Positions 1-8,231 of a stretch of 64,000 bases of DNA are shown here, in pieces. The DNA is from 20CM-4-69-16 sp035637455 (GTDB lineage Bacteria > Gemmatimonadota > Gemmatimonadetes > Gemmatimonadales > GWC2-71-9). Under the pieces are notes generated by a model, which did no database searches, was not told where the DNA came from, and was given only the letters and a program-made list of their open reading frames with translations. A program made the translations under genes and the position numbers. The stretch's first letter is position 1, and each line of letters starts with the position of its first letter. The DNA lies in contig DASPXE010000053.1 of the NCBI GenBank assembly GCA_035637455.1, positions 1-64,000 on the forward strand, given 5' to 3'.

Positions 1-1205
1 GGCGGCTCGGCGCCGAAACCGGTACCGCGGATGCTGTCCGCTCGCACCGCGAGCGTGTCGCCGCCGCGGAGGGCGCGCTCCGCTCGCTCACCGGCGTCAA
101 TCAGCTACTGGCCGCGCGCAAAGCCGAGGAAGCAATGATCGCCGAGTTCCGCAACGCGCAGGGCCTGGAGCTGTTCGAGCCAATGTTGCGCAAGATGTTC
201 GGTGACGACTTCGAGGAGCGCGGCCAGCCCAGATTGGACGCAATCCGGCGACACCCCGAGTGGTGGACCGGGCAGCGGCCGGCGCCGTCCAGCGGTGCGC
301 GCGACTCGCGGCCCGACGTCGCGCCCATCACCATGTTCCTGCGGTCGCGCGAGAAGGACGGCGACCGAGCACACCTCACCAGCTTCGGACTGACGTTGCA
401 CGGCCTGCCCGAGCTGCAGATGAAGCGAGTGGCCGCGAACCATTGCCGCGCCGCTCGGTTCCTGATGGACACCGTCGCCCGTAAGCTGCTGGCGCACGTC
501 GCCCACCTTCCCCCGAGCGGTGAGCCCCTGGAGCAGCGGATCGCCGACCTCGAGCTCCCGCTCACCCGCGCCGACGTTTCGCCGCGCGGGAGGTTTGTGG
601 TCCCCGGACGCTATCCGGAGACGGATGAGGAGGGTCCGGTGCGGGTGCGCCTCGTCCTCGAGGGGTTCACGGGAGGGAGCGGCCAGAAACCAGGCGTGCT
701 CTCGGGCCTGCTCTCGGCCTTCCGGTCCGATCCTGAGTTGCTCCATGTCACCCAGTCCGGCAATCACGCCGGCACCAAAGACGAGTGGCTCCGCGAGTCC
801 TGCCGCCGCCTCGGACACGATGCGCCCCCACCCCTGCCGCTCAAGCAGCTGGAAGCGAACATGCAGGTCGCCAGCCGGAAGGCGCGAGAGACGCTGGCGG
901 AGTGGCGCAACCGCTTCCGTAGCGGGCTGCCCGCCGATCAGACGCTCGCCATCAAGGTGGGGCTCGCGACCACGTCGGGGGCCCGAGAGTTCGTGTGGGT
1001 CAGGGTCACGGACTGGGGGCAGGACGGGATCATCGTCGGCACGCTGGAGAGCAAGCCGCGCGACTGCCCCGGCTATGAATCGGGTCGGGAGATGCGGATC
1101 GCCGAGGCAGACGTGTTCGATCGCTCACTCTACGAGAAGGCCCGGGGCATCGTCGAGCCCGCCCCGACCGACATCGTCGCCGAAGAGTTCGGCGTCGACC
1201 TGTAG
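1..1205 (+). CDS. Partial protein with DUF2314-like C-terminus
   Basis: The 5' end is outside the window: the frame of position 3 is open from the first bases and reads as a charged, helix-forming stretch into the ATG at 135, so that ATG is probably internal. About 400 codons are visible. I recognise no domain in the first ~300 residues. The last ~85 residues, with EFVWVRVTDW, GIIVGTLESKP and a following EMRIAEADVFD, resemble DUF2314, a family of unknown function found alone or at the end of larger proteins. No signal peptide or membrane segment is visible in this part. It ends 41 bases before msrA on the same strand and may or may not be co-transcribed. The function is unknown; the domain match is made by eye. 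Confidence 0.75.
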   Translation, partial: RLGAETGTADAVRSHRERVAAAEGALRSLTGVNQLLAARKAEEAMIAEFRNAQGLELFEPMLRKMFGDDFEERGQPRLDAIRRHPEWWTGQRPAPSSGARDSRPDVAPITMFLRSREKDGDRAHLTSFGLTLHGLPELQMKRVAANHCRAARFLMDTVARKLLAHVAHLPPSGEPLEQRIADLELPLTRADVSPRGRFVVPGRYPETDEEGPVRVRLVLEGFTGGSGQKPGVLSGLLSAFRSDPELLHVTQSGNHAGTKDEWLRESCRRLGHDAPPPLPLKQLEANMQVASRKARETLAEWRNRFRSGLPADQTLAIKVGLATTSGAREFVWVRVTDWGQDGIIVGTLESKPRDCPGYESGREMRIAEADVFDRSLYEKARGIVEPAPTDIVAEEFGVDL

Positions 1206-1246
1206 ACGGGTGTTAGCTTACGCGAGGACCAGCGGGAGGTGCGACC

Positions 1247-1795
1247 ATGCCGCAGCTCGAAACCGCCACGCTCGCCGGTGGCTGCTTCTGGTGCCTCGAA
1301 GCCGCGTTCCAGGATCTGAAGGGCGTCGAGCGGGTGCAGTCCGGATACGCGGGCGGCCACGCCCCCAACCCATCGTACGAGGACGTGTGCACTGGAACGA
1401 CCGGTCACGCCGAGGTCGTACAAATCACGTTCGACCCGGCGGTGGTATCGTTCCGCGACCTGTTGCACGTCTTCTTCACCATCCACGACCCCACGACTCT
1501 GAACCGCCAGGGACCGGATGTCGGCACCCAGTACCGTTCGGCCGTGTTCTACCACACGCCCGAGCAGAAGGCGGTCGTGGAGCAGGTGATCCGTGAGCTC
1601 GAGGCCGAGCAGGTGTGGGATGACCCGATCGTGACGGCCGTCGTCCCATTCGACGTGCTCTACCCGGCGGAGGAGTACCACCGCGACTACTACCGCCGCA
1701 ATCCGAACCAGGGCTATTGCCGCGCCGTCATCGCCCCCAAGGTGGCCAAGGTCCGCAAGCTCTACCTCGACAAGCTGAAGCAGCCGGTGGGCTGA
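1247..1795 (+). CDS. msrA: Peptide-methionine (S)-S-oxide reductase MsrA
   Basis: MsrA reduces the S-epimer of methionine sulfoxide, free or in proteins, back to methionine in the cytoplasm, using thioredoxin. The 182-residue length is normal for the family. The catalytic motif GCFWC is at residues 12-16 (Cys13 nucleophile, Cys16), with the family signature VQSGYAGG shortly after, the conserved HDPTTLNRQGPDVGTQYRS block in the middle and a candidate resolving cysteine at about 158 in QGYCRAVI. The ATG at 1247 follows a strong GGGAGG ribosome site about 7 bases upstream. The nucleophile is an ordinary cysteine codon, which matters because the window also holds a selenoprotein gene. The next gene starts 10 bases after its stop, so it may be the first gene of the purine operon. 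Confidence 0.97.
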   Translation: MPQLETATLAGGCFWCLEAAFQDLKGVERVQSGYAGGHAPNPSYEDVCTGTTGHAEVVQITFDPAVVSFRDLLHVFFTIHDPTTLNRQGPDVGTQYRSAVFYHTPEQKAVVEQVIRELEAEQVWDDPIVTAVVPFDVLYPAEEYHRDYYRRNPNQGYCRAVIAPKVAKVRKLYLDKLKQPVG

Positions 1796-1804
1796 GCGCC
1801 CGGC

Positions 1805-2542
1805 GTGACGCGTCTTCTCAAAGCCGCGATCAACGGCGGCCGCATGCGCGCCGAGCACCAGGGGATCCCCGTCACGCCAGAGGAGCAAGCGCTCGCGGCG
1901 ACCGAGTCGGTCGCCGCTGGAGCCGGGGCAATCCATGTGCATGTCCGTGCTGCGGATGGAAACGAAAGCCTGGCCGCGACCGACGTGGCCGGGGCGCTGA
2001 CGGCCATCCGCGCCGCGGTGCCCGGGATCCCGATCGGGGTCAGCACCGGCGCGTGGATCATTCGAGACTCCGACGCCCGGCTGCGGGCCGTCACGGGGTG
2101 GACACTGCTGCCCGACTTTGCGTCGGTGAATTTCCACGAAGCGGGCTCGAAGCCACTCGCCGAGCTGCTGCGCACCCGTGGCGTGGGCGTGGAGGCGGGG
2201 CTGTCGAACGCGCGCGGCGCCGAGTTGTTCGTGGACAGCGGTCTCGCCGGGCGTTGCCTGCGGGTCATGTTCGAGCCTCAGGAGGGCGACGCCGACGCGG
2301 CCTTGCGAGCGCTGGCACAGCTGGAGGCGACACTCGACGGCGCCGGAATCAAGCTGCCACGCCTGCTTCATGGGACTGGCCCGACCGTGTGGCCGCTCGT
2401 CGACGAGGCAATCGCGCGCGGCTACGACATCCGCGTGGGGTTCGAGGACACGCTCACCCTGCCGGACGGCACGACGGCTCCCAATAACGCGGCGCTCGTC
2501 GCCGCAGCGCGCCGGCGGATCGAGGCGCATGGCGCCCGCTGA
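1805..2542 (+). CDS. BKACE / DUF849 family beta-keto acid cleavage enzyme
   Basis: BKACE enzymes are zinc-dependent and condense a beta-keto acid with acetyl-CoA, giving acetoacetate and a new acyl-CoA; substrates vary widely. The metal motif HVHVR is near residue 45, the N-terminal KAAINGG strand and IPVTPEE segment match the family, and VGFEDTL near residue 217 carries the glutamate expected to complete the site. At 245 residues it is shorter than the usual 270-310. It starts with GTG at 1805, 10 bases after msrA, and its last 14 bases overlap the start of allantoinase, implying translational coupling. A BKACE enzyme is not part of the textbook ureide pathway, so its substrate here is unknown; it may handle a keto acid made downstream or simply share the transcript. 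Confidence 0.88.
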   Translation: MTRLLKAAINGGRMRAEHQGIPVTPEEQALAATESVAAGAGAIHVHVRAADGNESLAATDVAGALTAIRAAVPGIPIGVSTGAWIIRDSDARLRAVTGWTLLPDFASVNFHEAGSKPLAELLRTRGVGVEAGLSNARGAELFVDSGLAGRCLRVMFEPQEGDADAALRALAQLEATLDGAGIKLPRLLHGTGPTVWPLVDEAIARGYDIRVGFEDTLTLPDGTTAPNNAALVAAARRRIEAHGAR

Positions 2543-3875
2543 GCTCGTCATCGCCAGTCGGCGCGTGGCAACCCCGGACGGGATCGGTCCGGCGGCCGTG
2601 GTGATCGCCCACGGCGTGATCACCGCGGTCCGAGCGTATGGCGAGCGCTGGGACACTACCCGGCTGCTGGACCTGGGTGATGCCGTGGTGCTGCCCGGCG
2701 TGGTGGATACGCACGTCCACGTTAACGAGCCAGGGCGCACCCAGTGGGAAGGCTTCGTGACCGCGACGCGGGCCGCGGCCGCAGGTGGGGTCACGACCAT
2801 CGTGGACATGCCGCTGAACAGCGTTCCGGTGACGACCACGGTTCAGGCCCTGGAGCAGAAGGCCCGGTCGGCGGCCGGCCACGCCGTGGTGGACTACGCG
2901 TTCTGGGGCGGCGTCGTGCCCGGCAACGCCGACTGGCTCGCGCCGCTCGCTCGCGCGGGTGCGCGCGGCTTCAAGTGCTTCATGGTCGCGTCGGGGATCG
3001 ACGAGTTCCCGCCGGTAGCGGAAGCCGACCTGCGCCCGGCCATGACGCGACTCGCCGAGCTCGGGCTGCCACTGCTCGTTCACGCCGAGCTCCCCGGGCC
3101 GATCGCGCAAGCCGCGGCCGCTCCTCCCACCGACCCGCGCCGCTACGCCGCGTATCTCGCCTCCCGGCCGCGCGCCGCGGAGCTCGACGCGATCGACGCG
3201 ATCCTCGGGCTGTCCCGCGAGACCGGATGCCGTGTTCACATCGTGCACCTCTCGGCTGCCGATGCGCTGAGCCGGCTGCGAGACGCGCGGCGCGCCGGCC
3301 TCCCGCTGACAGTCGAGACCTGCCCGCACTACCTCACCTTCGCCGCGGACGACATCGCGGACGGCGCCACCGCCTGGAAGTGCGCCCCGCCGATTCGTGA
3401 GCGGGAGAACCGCGAGCGCCTGTGGACCGGTCTGGCCGAGGGGACGATCGACTTCGTGGCGAGCGACCACTCCCCAGCCCCCCCGGAGCTGAAGTGCCTC
3501 GAGGCCGGCGACTTCTTCCGCGCGTGGGGCGGCGTGGCCTCGCTCGAGCTGGCGCTCGCCGTCACGTGGACCGGCGCGCGCGCGCGCGGCCACGACCCGC
3601 GCGACCTCGCTCGCTGGCTCGCCGAGCGGCCGGCCATGCTCGCCGGTTTGCGCGGCAAGGGCCGCATCGCCCCGGGGGCCGATGCCGACTTGGTGGTGTT
3701 CGATCCGGACGCGCAATTCACCGTCGATCCCGCGCGGCTGCGTCAGCGACATCCCATCACCCCGTACGCCGGGATGACACTGTACGGCGTCGTGCGGCAG
3801 ACGTTCGTGCGGGGAACCTGCGTGTATCGTGAGGGAGAGTTTCCGGCCGGAGCCATAGGAAGATGGGTCCGGTGA
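2529..3875 (+). CDS. allB: Allantoinase
   Basis: Hydrolyses (S)-allantoin to allantoate in the cytoplasm. The protein is a 448-residue cyclic amidohydrolase with a binuclear metal site: DTHVHVNEPGR at residues 60-70 gives the first two histidines, GFKCFM places the carbamylated lysine at about 149, and HAELPG, VHIVHLS and ASDHSPAP supply the remaining ligands. The PCHYLTF and KCAPPIR segments are typical of allantoinases rather than dihydroorotases. The frame is open further upstream, but the ATG at 2529 gives the family N-terminus and overlaps the end of the BKACE gene by 14 bases. It is followed by a short structured repeat and then allantoicase, the next step of the pathway. Confidence 0.95.
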   Translation: MAPAELVIASRRVATPDGIGPAAVVIAHGVITAVRAYGERWDTTRLLDLGDAVVLPGVVDTHVHVNEPGRTQWEGFVTATRAAAAGGVTTIVDMPLNSVPVTTTVQALEQKARSAAGHAVVDYAFWGGVVPGNADWLAPLARAGARGFKCFMVASGIDEFPPVAEADLRPAMTRLAELGLPLLVHAELPGPIAQAAAAPPTDPRRYAAYLASRPRAAELDAIDAILGLSRETGCRVHIVHLSAADALSRLRDARRAGLPLTVETCPHYLTFAADDIADGATAWKCAPPIRERENRERLWTGLAEGTIDFVASDHSPAPPELKCLEAGDFFRAWGGVASLELALAVTWTGARARGHDPRDLARWLAERPAMLAGLRGKGRIAPGADADLVVFDPDAQFTVDPARLRQRHPITPYAGMTLYGVVRQTFVRGTCVYREGEFPAGAIGRWVR

Positions 3876-3876
3876 T

Positions 3877-3929
3877 TCGACAGGCTGAAGCCTGTGCTCG
3901 GCACGGCACTACTCTGCAGGGTGTGAACA
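3877..3929 (+). repeat. Structured intergenic repeat, copy 1 (before allantoicase)
   Basis: This stretch fills the gap between allB and allantoicase. It opens with a 6-bp hairpin, ACAGGC (3880-3885), loop TGAA, GCCTGT (3890-3895), followed by GCTCGGCAC and ending in CAGGGTGTGAACA. The same parts in the same order occur after allantoicase (4958-5039), and the hairpin plus GCTCGGCAC recurs with a different stem sequence at 17206-17230. Function is unknown; an mRNA-stabilising or REP-like role is a guess. Confidence 0.8.
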
Positions 3930-3930
3930 C

Positions 3931-4944
3931 GTGATCCACGACGGCCTCATCGACCTCGCCGCCGCGCGCGTCGGCGGGCGGGCGCTCCTCGCGAGCGACG
4001 AGTTCTTCGCGCCCAAGGAAAACCTGCTCGAGCCCGGGCGCGGAGTGTTCCTCGAGGGCAAATACACCGATCGGGGCAAGTGGATGGATGGGTGGGAGAC
4101 GCGGCGGCGCCGCGGGGCGGGCCCGGACCACGACTGGTGCATCATCCGCTTGGGCATCCCGGGAGTGATCCGGGCGGTCACGGTGGACACGAATCATTTC
4201 AGGGGCAACCATCCCGTGGCATGCTCGCTCCACGCAGCGGAGCTCCGGGGGGCCCCCACCGCACAACGGCTGCGCGCCCTGGGCCACGCCTTCGTGGAGC
4301 TCGTGCCGCGCTCACCGCTCACGGGACACGCCGAAAACGACTTCTTGACGGGGAGCGACGCCCGGTGCACGCACGTCCGCCTCAACATCTACCCGGACGG
4401 CGGCATAGCCCGCTTGCGCGTCTGGGGTGAGGCGCGCCCAGACTGGCGACGGATCACAAGTACCGGGCGCGGCGCGATCGACCTGGTCGCGGTGGAGCAC
4501 GGTGGCCTCCCCCTCGCCACCAGCGACCAGTTCTTCAGCGAGCCGCTGAACCTGATCATGCCGGGTCAGCCGCGCGATATGGCCGACGGCTGGGAGACGC
4601 GACGGCGCCGCGACCGCGGCCACGACTGGGTCGTGCTGCGGCTCGGCCAGCGGGGCGTGATCGAGCGGATCGAACTGGACACGACTCACTTCAAGGGCAA
4701 CTTCCCCGAGAGCGCGGGGCTCGAGGGGTGCGACGCGCCCGCGCTCGGCGGCGTCGCCACGCCTCCCGACACCGCCGACTGGCGCGAGCTGCTGCCGCGC
4801 GCCAAACTGCGGGCCGACGCGCGGCATCGCTTCGTGCTCCGTCGCCCGGCACGGGTGCCGGTGACGCACGTCCGGCTGAACATCTTCCCGGACGGCGGGC
4901 TGGCGCGGCTGCGACTCTGGGGGCGGCCGGTGGACCTCGTGTGA
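3931..4944 (+). CDS. alc: Allantoicase
   Basis: Hydrolyses allantoate to (S)-ureidoglycolate and urea. The 337-residue protein is two tandem copies of the jelly-roll allantoicase repeat. Copy 1 (about residues 10-165) has ASDEFFAPKENLL, DGWETRRRR, VDTNHFRGNHP and THVRLNIYPDGG; copy 2 (about 180-335) has TSDQFFSEPLNL, DGWETRRRR, LDTTHFKGNFP and THVRLNIFPDGG. It starts with GTG at 3931 directly after repeat copy 1; an alternative GTG two codons earlier runs into a stop. The gene is bracketed by two copies of a structured repeat, the only such arrangement in the window. No ureidoglycolate lyase or amidohydrolase follows, so the next step must be encoded elsewhere. Confidence 0.96.
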   Translation: MIHDGLIDLAAARVGGRALLASDEFFAPKENLLEPGRGVFLEGKYTDRGKWMDGWETRRRRGAGPDHDWCIIRLGIPGVIRAVTVDTNHFRGNHPVACSLHAAELRGAPTAQRLRALGHAFVELVPRSPLTGHAENDFLTGSDARCTHVRLNIYPDGGIARLRVWGEARPDWRRITSTGRGAIDLVAVEHGGLPLATSDQFFSEPLNLIMPGQPRDMADGWETRRRRDRGHDWVVLRLGQRGVIERIELDTTHFKGNFPESAGLEGCDAPALGGVATPPDTADWRELLPRAKLRADARHRFVLRRPARVPVTHVRLNIFPDGGLARLRLWGRPVDLV

Positions 4945-4957
4945 GCGCCCCGCGTGG

Positions 4958-5039
4958 TTCACAGGCTGAAGCCTGTGCTCGGCACGTCACTACCCCTAAG
5001 GGTAGCGTCCCCCCGAGCGCCCTCTTCAGGGTGTGAACA
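4958..5039 (+). repeat. Structured intergenic repeat, copy 2 (after allantoicase)
   Basis: Second copy of the element seen before allantoicase: hairpin ACAGGC (4961-4966), loop TGAA, GCCTGT (4971-4976), then GCTCGGCAC, CACTAC and the end block CAGGGTGTGAACA. It is about 29 bases longer than copy 1 because it carries a second hairpin, CTACCC (4990-4995), loop CTAA, GGGTAG (5000-5005). Its end block overlaps the likely GTG start of uraD at 5033. Confidence 0.8.
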
Positions 5040-5521
5040 GGATCGCCGGGTATTTCAATGGGCTCTCCGAGCGCGACGCCCGCGCGGCGTTGCAGCGCTG
5101 CTGCGGTGCGCGGCGCTGGGTGGACGAGATGCTCGCCGCCCGCCCGTTCGCGAGCGACGCCGTGTTGCTGGCACACGCCGCGCGCGTCTGGTGGGCGCTC
5201 GAGCGGGAAGATTGGCTCGAAGCGTTCGCGCGCCACCCACGGATCGGCGAGCGGACCGCGGAACAGTGGTCGCGCCGCGAGCAGGCCGGCGTGGACACAG
5301 CCCCGGCCGCCACCCGCGCCGCCCTCGCCCGTGAGAACCTCGCCTACACCGAGCGGTTCGGGTATCTGTTCCTGACTTGTGCCACGGGGAAGACCGCCGG
5401 CGAGATGCTCGGCGAGCTGCGCCGCCGCCTCGCACACGACCCGGCCACGGAGCTCCGGATCGCGGCGGGCGAGCAGGCGAAGATCACCCGGCTCCGACTC
5501 GAGAAACTGGTGTCGCCATGA
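5033..5521 (+). CDS. uraD: OHCU decarboxylase (UraD)
   Basis: Decarboxylates 2-oxo-4-hydroxy-4-carboxy-5-ureidoimidazoline to (S)-allantoin. The 162-residue helical protein matches the family in length and motifs: RPFAS near residue 37, the catalytic-histidine motif HPRIGER (His68), then FGYLFLTCATGKTAGEML and an Arg-rich last helix ending EQAKITRLRLEKL. The best start is GTG at 5033, which lies inside the last block of the upstream repeat; I see no ATG in frame nearer the conserved start. It overlaps hiuH by an ATGA junction (5518-5521), so the two are translationally coupled. It follows HIU hydrolase in the pathway although it precedes it in gene order. Confidence 0.93.
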   Translation: MNRIAGYFNGLSERDARAALQRCCGARRWVDEMLAARPFASDAVLLAHAARVWWALEREDWLEAFARHPRIGERTAEQWSRREQAGVDTAPAATRAALARENLAYTERFGYLFLTCATGKTAGEMLGELRRRLAHDPATELRIAAGEQAKITRLRLEKLVSP

Positions 5522-5856
5522 ACGGAATCACGACCCACGTCCTGGACACCGCGCGCGGACGGCCCGCCGCCGGCGTCGCCGTCTCCCTGGCGTGGAAGAC
5601 CGGCGACGGTTGGACCGAGCTCGCGTCCGGCCGGACCGACGCCGATGGCCGCGTCGCCGATCTGCTACCGGCGCGAGTGAAGGACGCGGCTGGCACCTAC
5701 CGCCTTCGCTTCGACATCGGAGCCTATTTCGCGGCGCAGGGCGCCGCGCCCCTCTTCCCGTACGTCGATGTCGTGTTCGACATCCGCGACGCGGGGCGCT
5801 ATCACGTGCCGCTCCTGGTCAGCCCGTTCGGCTATACCACCTACCGCGGCAGCTGA
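5518..5856 (+). CDS. hiuH: 5-hydroxyisourate hydrolase (transthyretin-like)
   Basis: Hydrolyses 5-hydroxyisourate, the product of urate oxidase, to OHCU. The 112-residue length is normal. Family marks are ITTHVLDTARGRPAAG at the N-terminus with the catalytic histidine at residue 6, GRTDADGRV in the middle, and the diagnostic C-terminal YRGS tetrapeptide at residues 109-112. The ATG at 5518 overlaps the uraD stop. There is no signal peptide, so it acts in the cytoplasm. puuD starts 9 bases after its stop, which puts the enzyme beside the producer of its unstable substrate. Confidence 0.96.
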   Translation: MNGITTHVLDTARGRPAAGVAVSLAWKTGDGWTELASGRTDADGRVADLLPARVKDAAGTYRLRFDIGAYFAAQGAAPLFPYVDVVFDIRDAGRYHVPLLVSPFGYTTYRGS

Positions 5857-5864
5857 GCCCCGGC

Positions 5865-7088
5865 GTGGACACGCACCTCGGTCAGTGGCTCAACCTGGCG
5901 CTCCGCTGGGGCCACGTGATCACCGGGGTCGCGTGGATCGGAACGTCGTTCTACTTCAACTGGCTGAACAGCCGGCTGGCGCCGCCCCCGCCCGAGCGCG
6001 CCGAGCCGGGGGTCGCGGGCGAGCTCTGGTCGGTTCACGGCGGCGGGTTCTACCGGGTAGTCAAGTACGCGGTCGCCCCCACGCGCCTCCCCCCTACGCT
6101 CCACTGGTTCAAGTGGGAGGCGTACGCCACCTGGCTCACCGGCTTCGCGCTGCTCGTCTGGATCTACTACGTGGGGGCGGCGGCCTACCTCGTGGACCCG
6201 CAAGTCTCCCCGCTCGGCCCGCGTGCCGCGATCGCCGTCGGCCTCGGGACGCTGCTCGGCGCTTGGGTGGTGTACGACGCGCTGTGCCGGTCGCGGCTCG
6301 CGAGCTCGCCGCTCGCCCTCGCCGCGACGCTGTTCGTCCTCGGGACGGGGCTCGCCTGGGGACTCACGCAGCTGCTCGCCCCCCGCGCGGCCTACCTCCA
6401 CGTCGGCGCGGCGCTCGGCACGATCATGGCTGCCAACGTCCTCATGGTGATCATCCCATCCCAGCGGGACATGGTCACCGCCCTGACGGAGGGGCGGGCG
6501 CCGGACGCAGCTCGGGGCACGCAGGCTGCGCTTCGCTCGCTCCACAACAACTATTTCACGCTGCCCGTCTTGTTCATCATGGTCAGCTCGCACTACCCCG
6601 AGACGTACGGCCACACGCTGAGCTGGTTGATCCTCGCCGCGCTCGCGCTCGTGGGCGTGGCGACGCGGCATTGGTTCAATATGAACAACGAGGGGCGCCC
6701 GAACGGGTGGCTCCTGCCGGGAGCGGCGCTGGCCATGGTGGCGCTCGCGGTCGTCACGGCTCCACGGCGTGCCGACCGAGCAGGGGCGGGAGGGAGGGCG
6801 GGGGCGAACCCGACGGCGCGGAACACCGCGTCGTTCGCTGAGGTGCGCGTGATCATCGCGCGCCGTTGCGCACCCTGCCACTCCGCGGCGCCCACGGTGC
6901 CTGGCGTCACCACTCCGCCGCGCGGCGTCGCGTTCGACACGCCCGACCAGATCCGCACGCGCGCCGAGCGGATTCTCGCCGTGGCGGCCGTGACCCACAC
7001 CATGCCGCTCGGCAACCTGACGGCAATGACGGACGACGAGCGGGACGTCCTGGCGCGGTGGATTCGAGCGGGGGCGCCCCTCCGCTAG
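5865..7088 (+). CDS. puuD: Membrane urate oxidase with cytochrome c domain (PuuD)
   Basis: PuuD oxidises urate to 5-hydroxyisourate in the inner membrane and passes electrons to the respiratory chain through a fused cytochrome c, so no hydrogen peroxide is made, unlike soluble uricase. The 407-residue protein has about eight hydrophobic segments in residues 10-300 (RWGHVITGVAWIGTSFYF, TGFALLVWIYYVG and others) with the conserved HNNYFTLPVLFIM and HWFNMNNEG blocks, then a linker and a heme c motif CAPCH at about 335-339 with a likely axial methionine in HTMPLGNLTAM. The start is GTG at 5865; the frame is open upstream inside uraD and hiuH, but that is overlap. It is the last gene of the plus-strand purine run. 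Confidence 0.95.
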   Translation: MDTHLGQWLNLALRWGHVITGVAWIGTSFYFNWLNSRLAPPPPERAEPGVAGELWSVHGGGFYRVVKYAVAPTRLPPTLHWFKWEAYATWLTGFALLVWIYYVGAAAYLVDPQVSPLGPRAAIAVGLGTLLGAWVVYDALCRSRLASSPLALAATLFVLGTGLAWGLTQLLAPRAAYLHVGAALGTIMAANVLMVIIPSQRDMVTALTEGRAPDAARGTQAALRSLHNNYFTLPVLFIMVSSHYPETYGHTLSWLILAALALVGVATRHWFNMNNEGRPNGWLLPGAALAMVALAVVTAPRRADRAGAGGRAGANPTARNTASFAEVRVIIARRCAPCHSAAPTVPGVTTPPRGVAFDTPDQIRTRAERILAVAAVTHTMPLGNLTAMTDDERDVLARWIRAGAPLR

Positions 7089-7099
7089 CAACGGCTACT

Positions 7100-8062
7100 T
7101 CAGAGACCAATCGCCGCCCCGATGCGGTACTGGAGGGCGGCGAGCGCGCCGGCCGGCCCCGTGCCGGTCGTGCCGGCCACGCCCGCCATCAGCCAGACCT
7201 CGCCAAGCGCTGCCGACGCCTCCAGCCCGAGCTGCCCGAGCAGATCCGGCTGTGCGATCTCGCGACCCTCGACGAAATGGACGAGGCCCGCCTGCGGGAC
7301 CGCGCGGATCGTGAATACGCGGGTGCGGACGAGATCGACGCCGACACCGGCGAGCGCCGCGATGAGGCCGGTGCTGTAACTGAAGTCCAGGAAATCGATC
7401 CCGAGACTCAGCCGCAGCCCCTGCACCCGACGCTCCGGAGCGAGCTGCTGAAAGGCAATCGTGTAACCGCGGAAGTCCGGCTCCCGCCGGTACGCGCTTC
7501 CAAACGGATGGAGCGTGTTCCCGTACAGAAGCACCTGCGAGCGGAACCGTCGCCCCGCGGCGCGCTGCGCGCGCGCGCCGAGCGTTACCGCCGTGTAGGA
7601 TCCGTATGTGCTGAACGCGCGGTGCACCTCGAGCGCCGCTTGACCCCGTTCCGAGCCCATGGCGAGCCCGAGCCCGACGGCGAGGCGGGGGTAGACCCCC
7701 GACTGGATGTCACGGTACTGGGGCGAGAAGTAGTCGCTGGTGAACACGCCTTCGAGGCCCACCGAAGCCGGCACGTACACGGTCAGCGCCGGAGTGCCGA
7801 AGCGTATCAGGCCCTCGAGCGCCGCCCCTACCGCCTGTGAGCGCCCACCGCCGTCGTCGTCGTCACGAAACTCGACCCGCACGCCCGCGGCTCCAACCCG
7901 CCCCACGGGACTGAGGTGCCGGACGAAAAGGAGGGGGCCGTTGAGGGACGACGGGTGCCCGAAGTACATGCCTGCCCCGGCCTCGACGAGGGACTGGGCG
8001 GGTAAACGCGGCGGCGCTACGGAGAGGATTAACAGGAAGGCAAGAGCAAACCGGCCGATCAT
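7100..8062 (-). CDS. Predicted secreted or outer-membrane protein, unknown
   Basis: The 320-residue product begins with a clear signal peptide (MIGRFALAFLLILSV, cleavage likely near PAQS at 21-24). The rest is rich in alternating hydrophobic strands, glycine and aromatic residues, as in TVYVPASVGLEG and YPRLAVGLGLAMG, and ends in the strand YRIGAAIGL, all compatible with a small beta-barrel. I do not recognise a family. The ATG at 8062 follows GGAG at a good distance; a TTG 39 bases earlier is possible but would blunt the signal peptide. It lies convergent with puuD and downstream of the xanthine dehydrogenase genes, so a role in purine uptake is conceivable but is inference from position only. 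Confidence 0.75.
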   Translation of the reverse strand: MIGRFALAFLLILSVAPPRLPAQSLVEAGAGMYFGHPSSLNGPLLFVRHLSPVGRVGAAGVRVEFRDDDDGGGRSQAVGAALEGLIRFGTPALTVYVPASVGLEGVFTSDYFSPQYRDIQSGVYPRLAVGLGLAMGSERGQAALEVHRAFSTYGSYTAVTLGARAQRAAGRRFRSQVLLYGNTLHPFGSAYRREPDFRGYTIAFQQLAPERRVQGLRLSLGIDFLDFSYSTGLIAALAGVGVDLVRTRVFTIRAVPQAGLVHFVEGREIAQPDLLGQLGLEASAALGEVWLMAGVAGTTGTGPAGALAALQYRIGAAIGL

Positions 8063-8231
8063 GGCTCGCGCTCCGCTGGGAGTCACGCGGCTTCTCGGCA
8101 AGAGTCGTACCGGTGCAAGCGTACACGCCTTGCGTGCGTGCTATCGGAGCCGCGTCCTCGCGCGCGGACGGGTCTGCGGGAAGACGTGTGTGGCGCACCC
8201 GCCCCACCCCCTCACCGGGGCGCCTCGCACG

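Noticed and set aside
1247..1795. MsrA as a possible second selenoprotein
   Set aside because: The catalytic residue is coded by an ordinary cysteine codon (GCFWC) and the frame has no internal TGA.
8063..8231. Possible small gene or RNA in the gap between the outer-membrane protein and the FAD subunit
   Set aside because: No convincing short frame, ribosome site or strong hairpin; I see nothing there beyond leader sequence.
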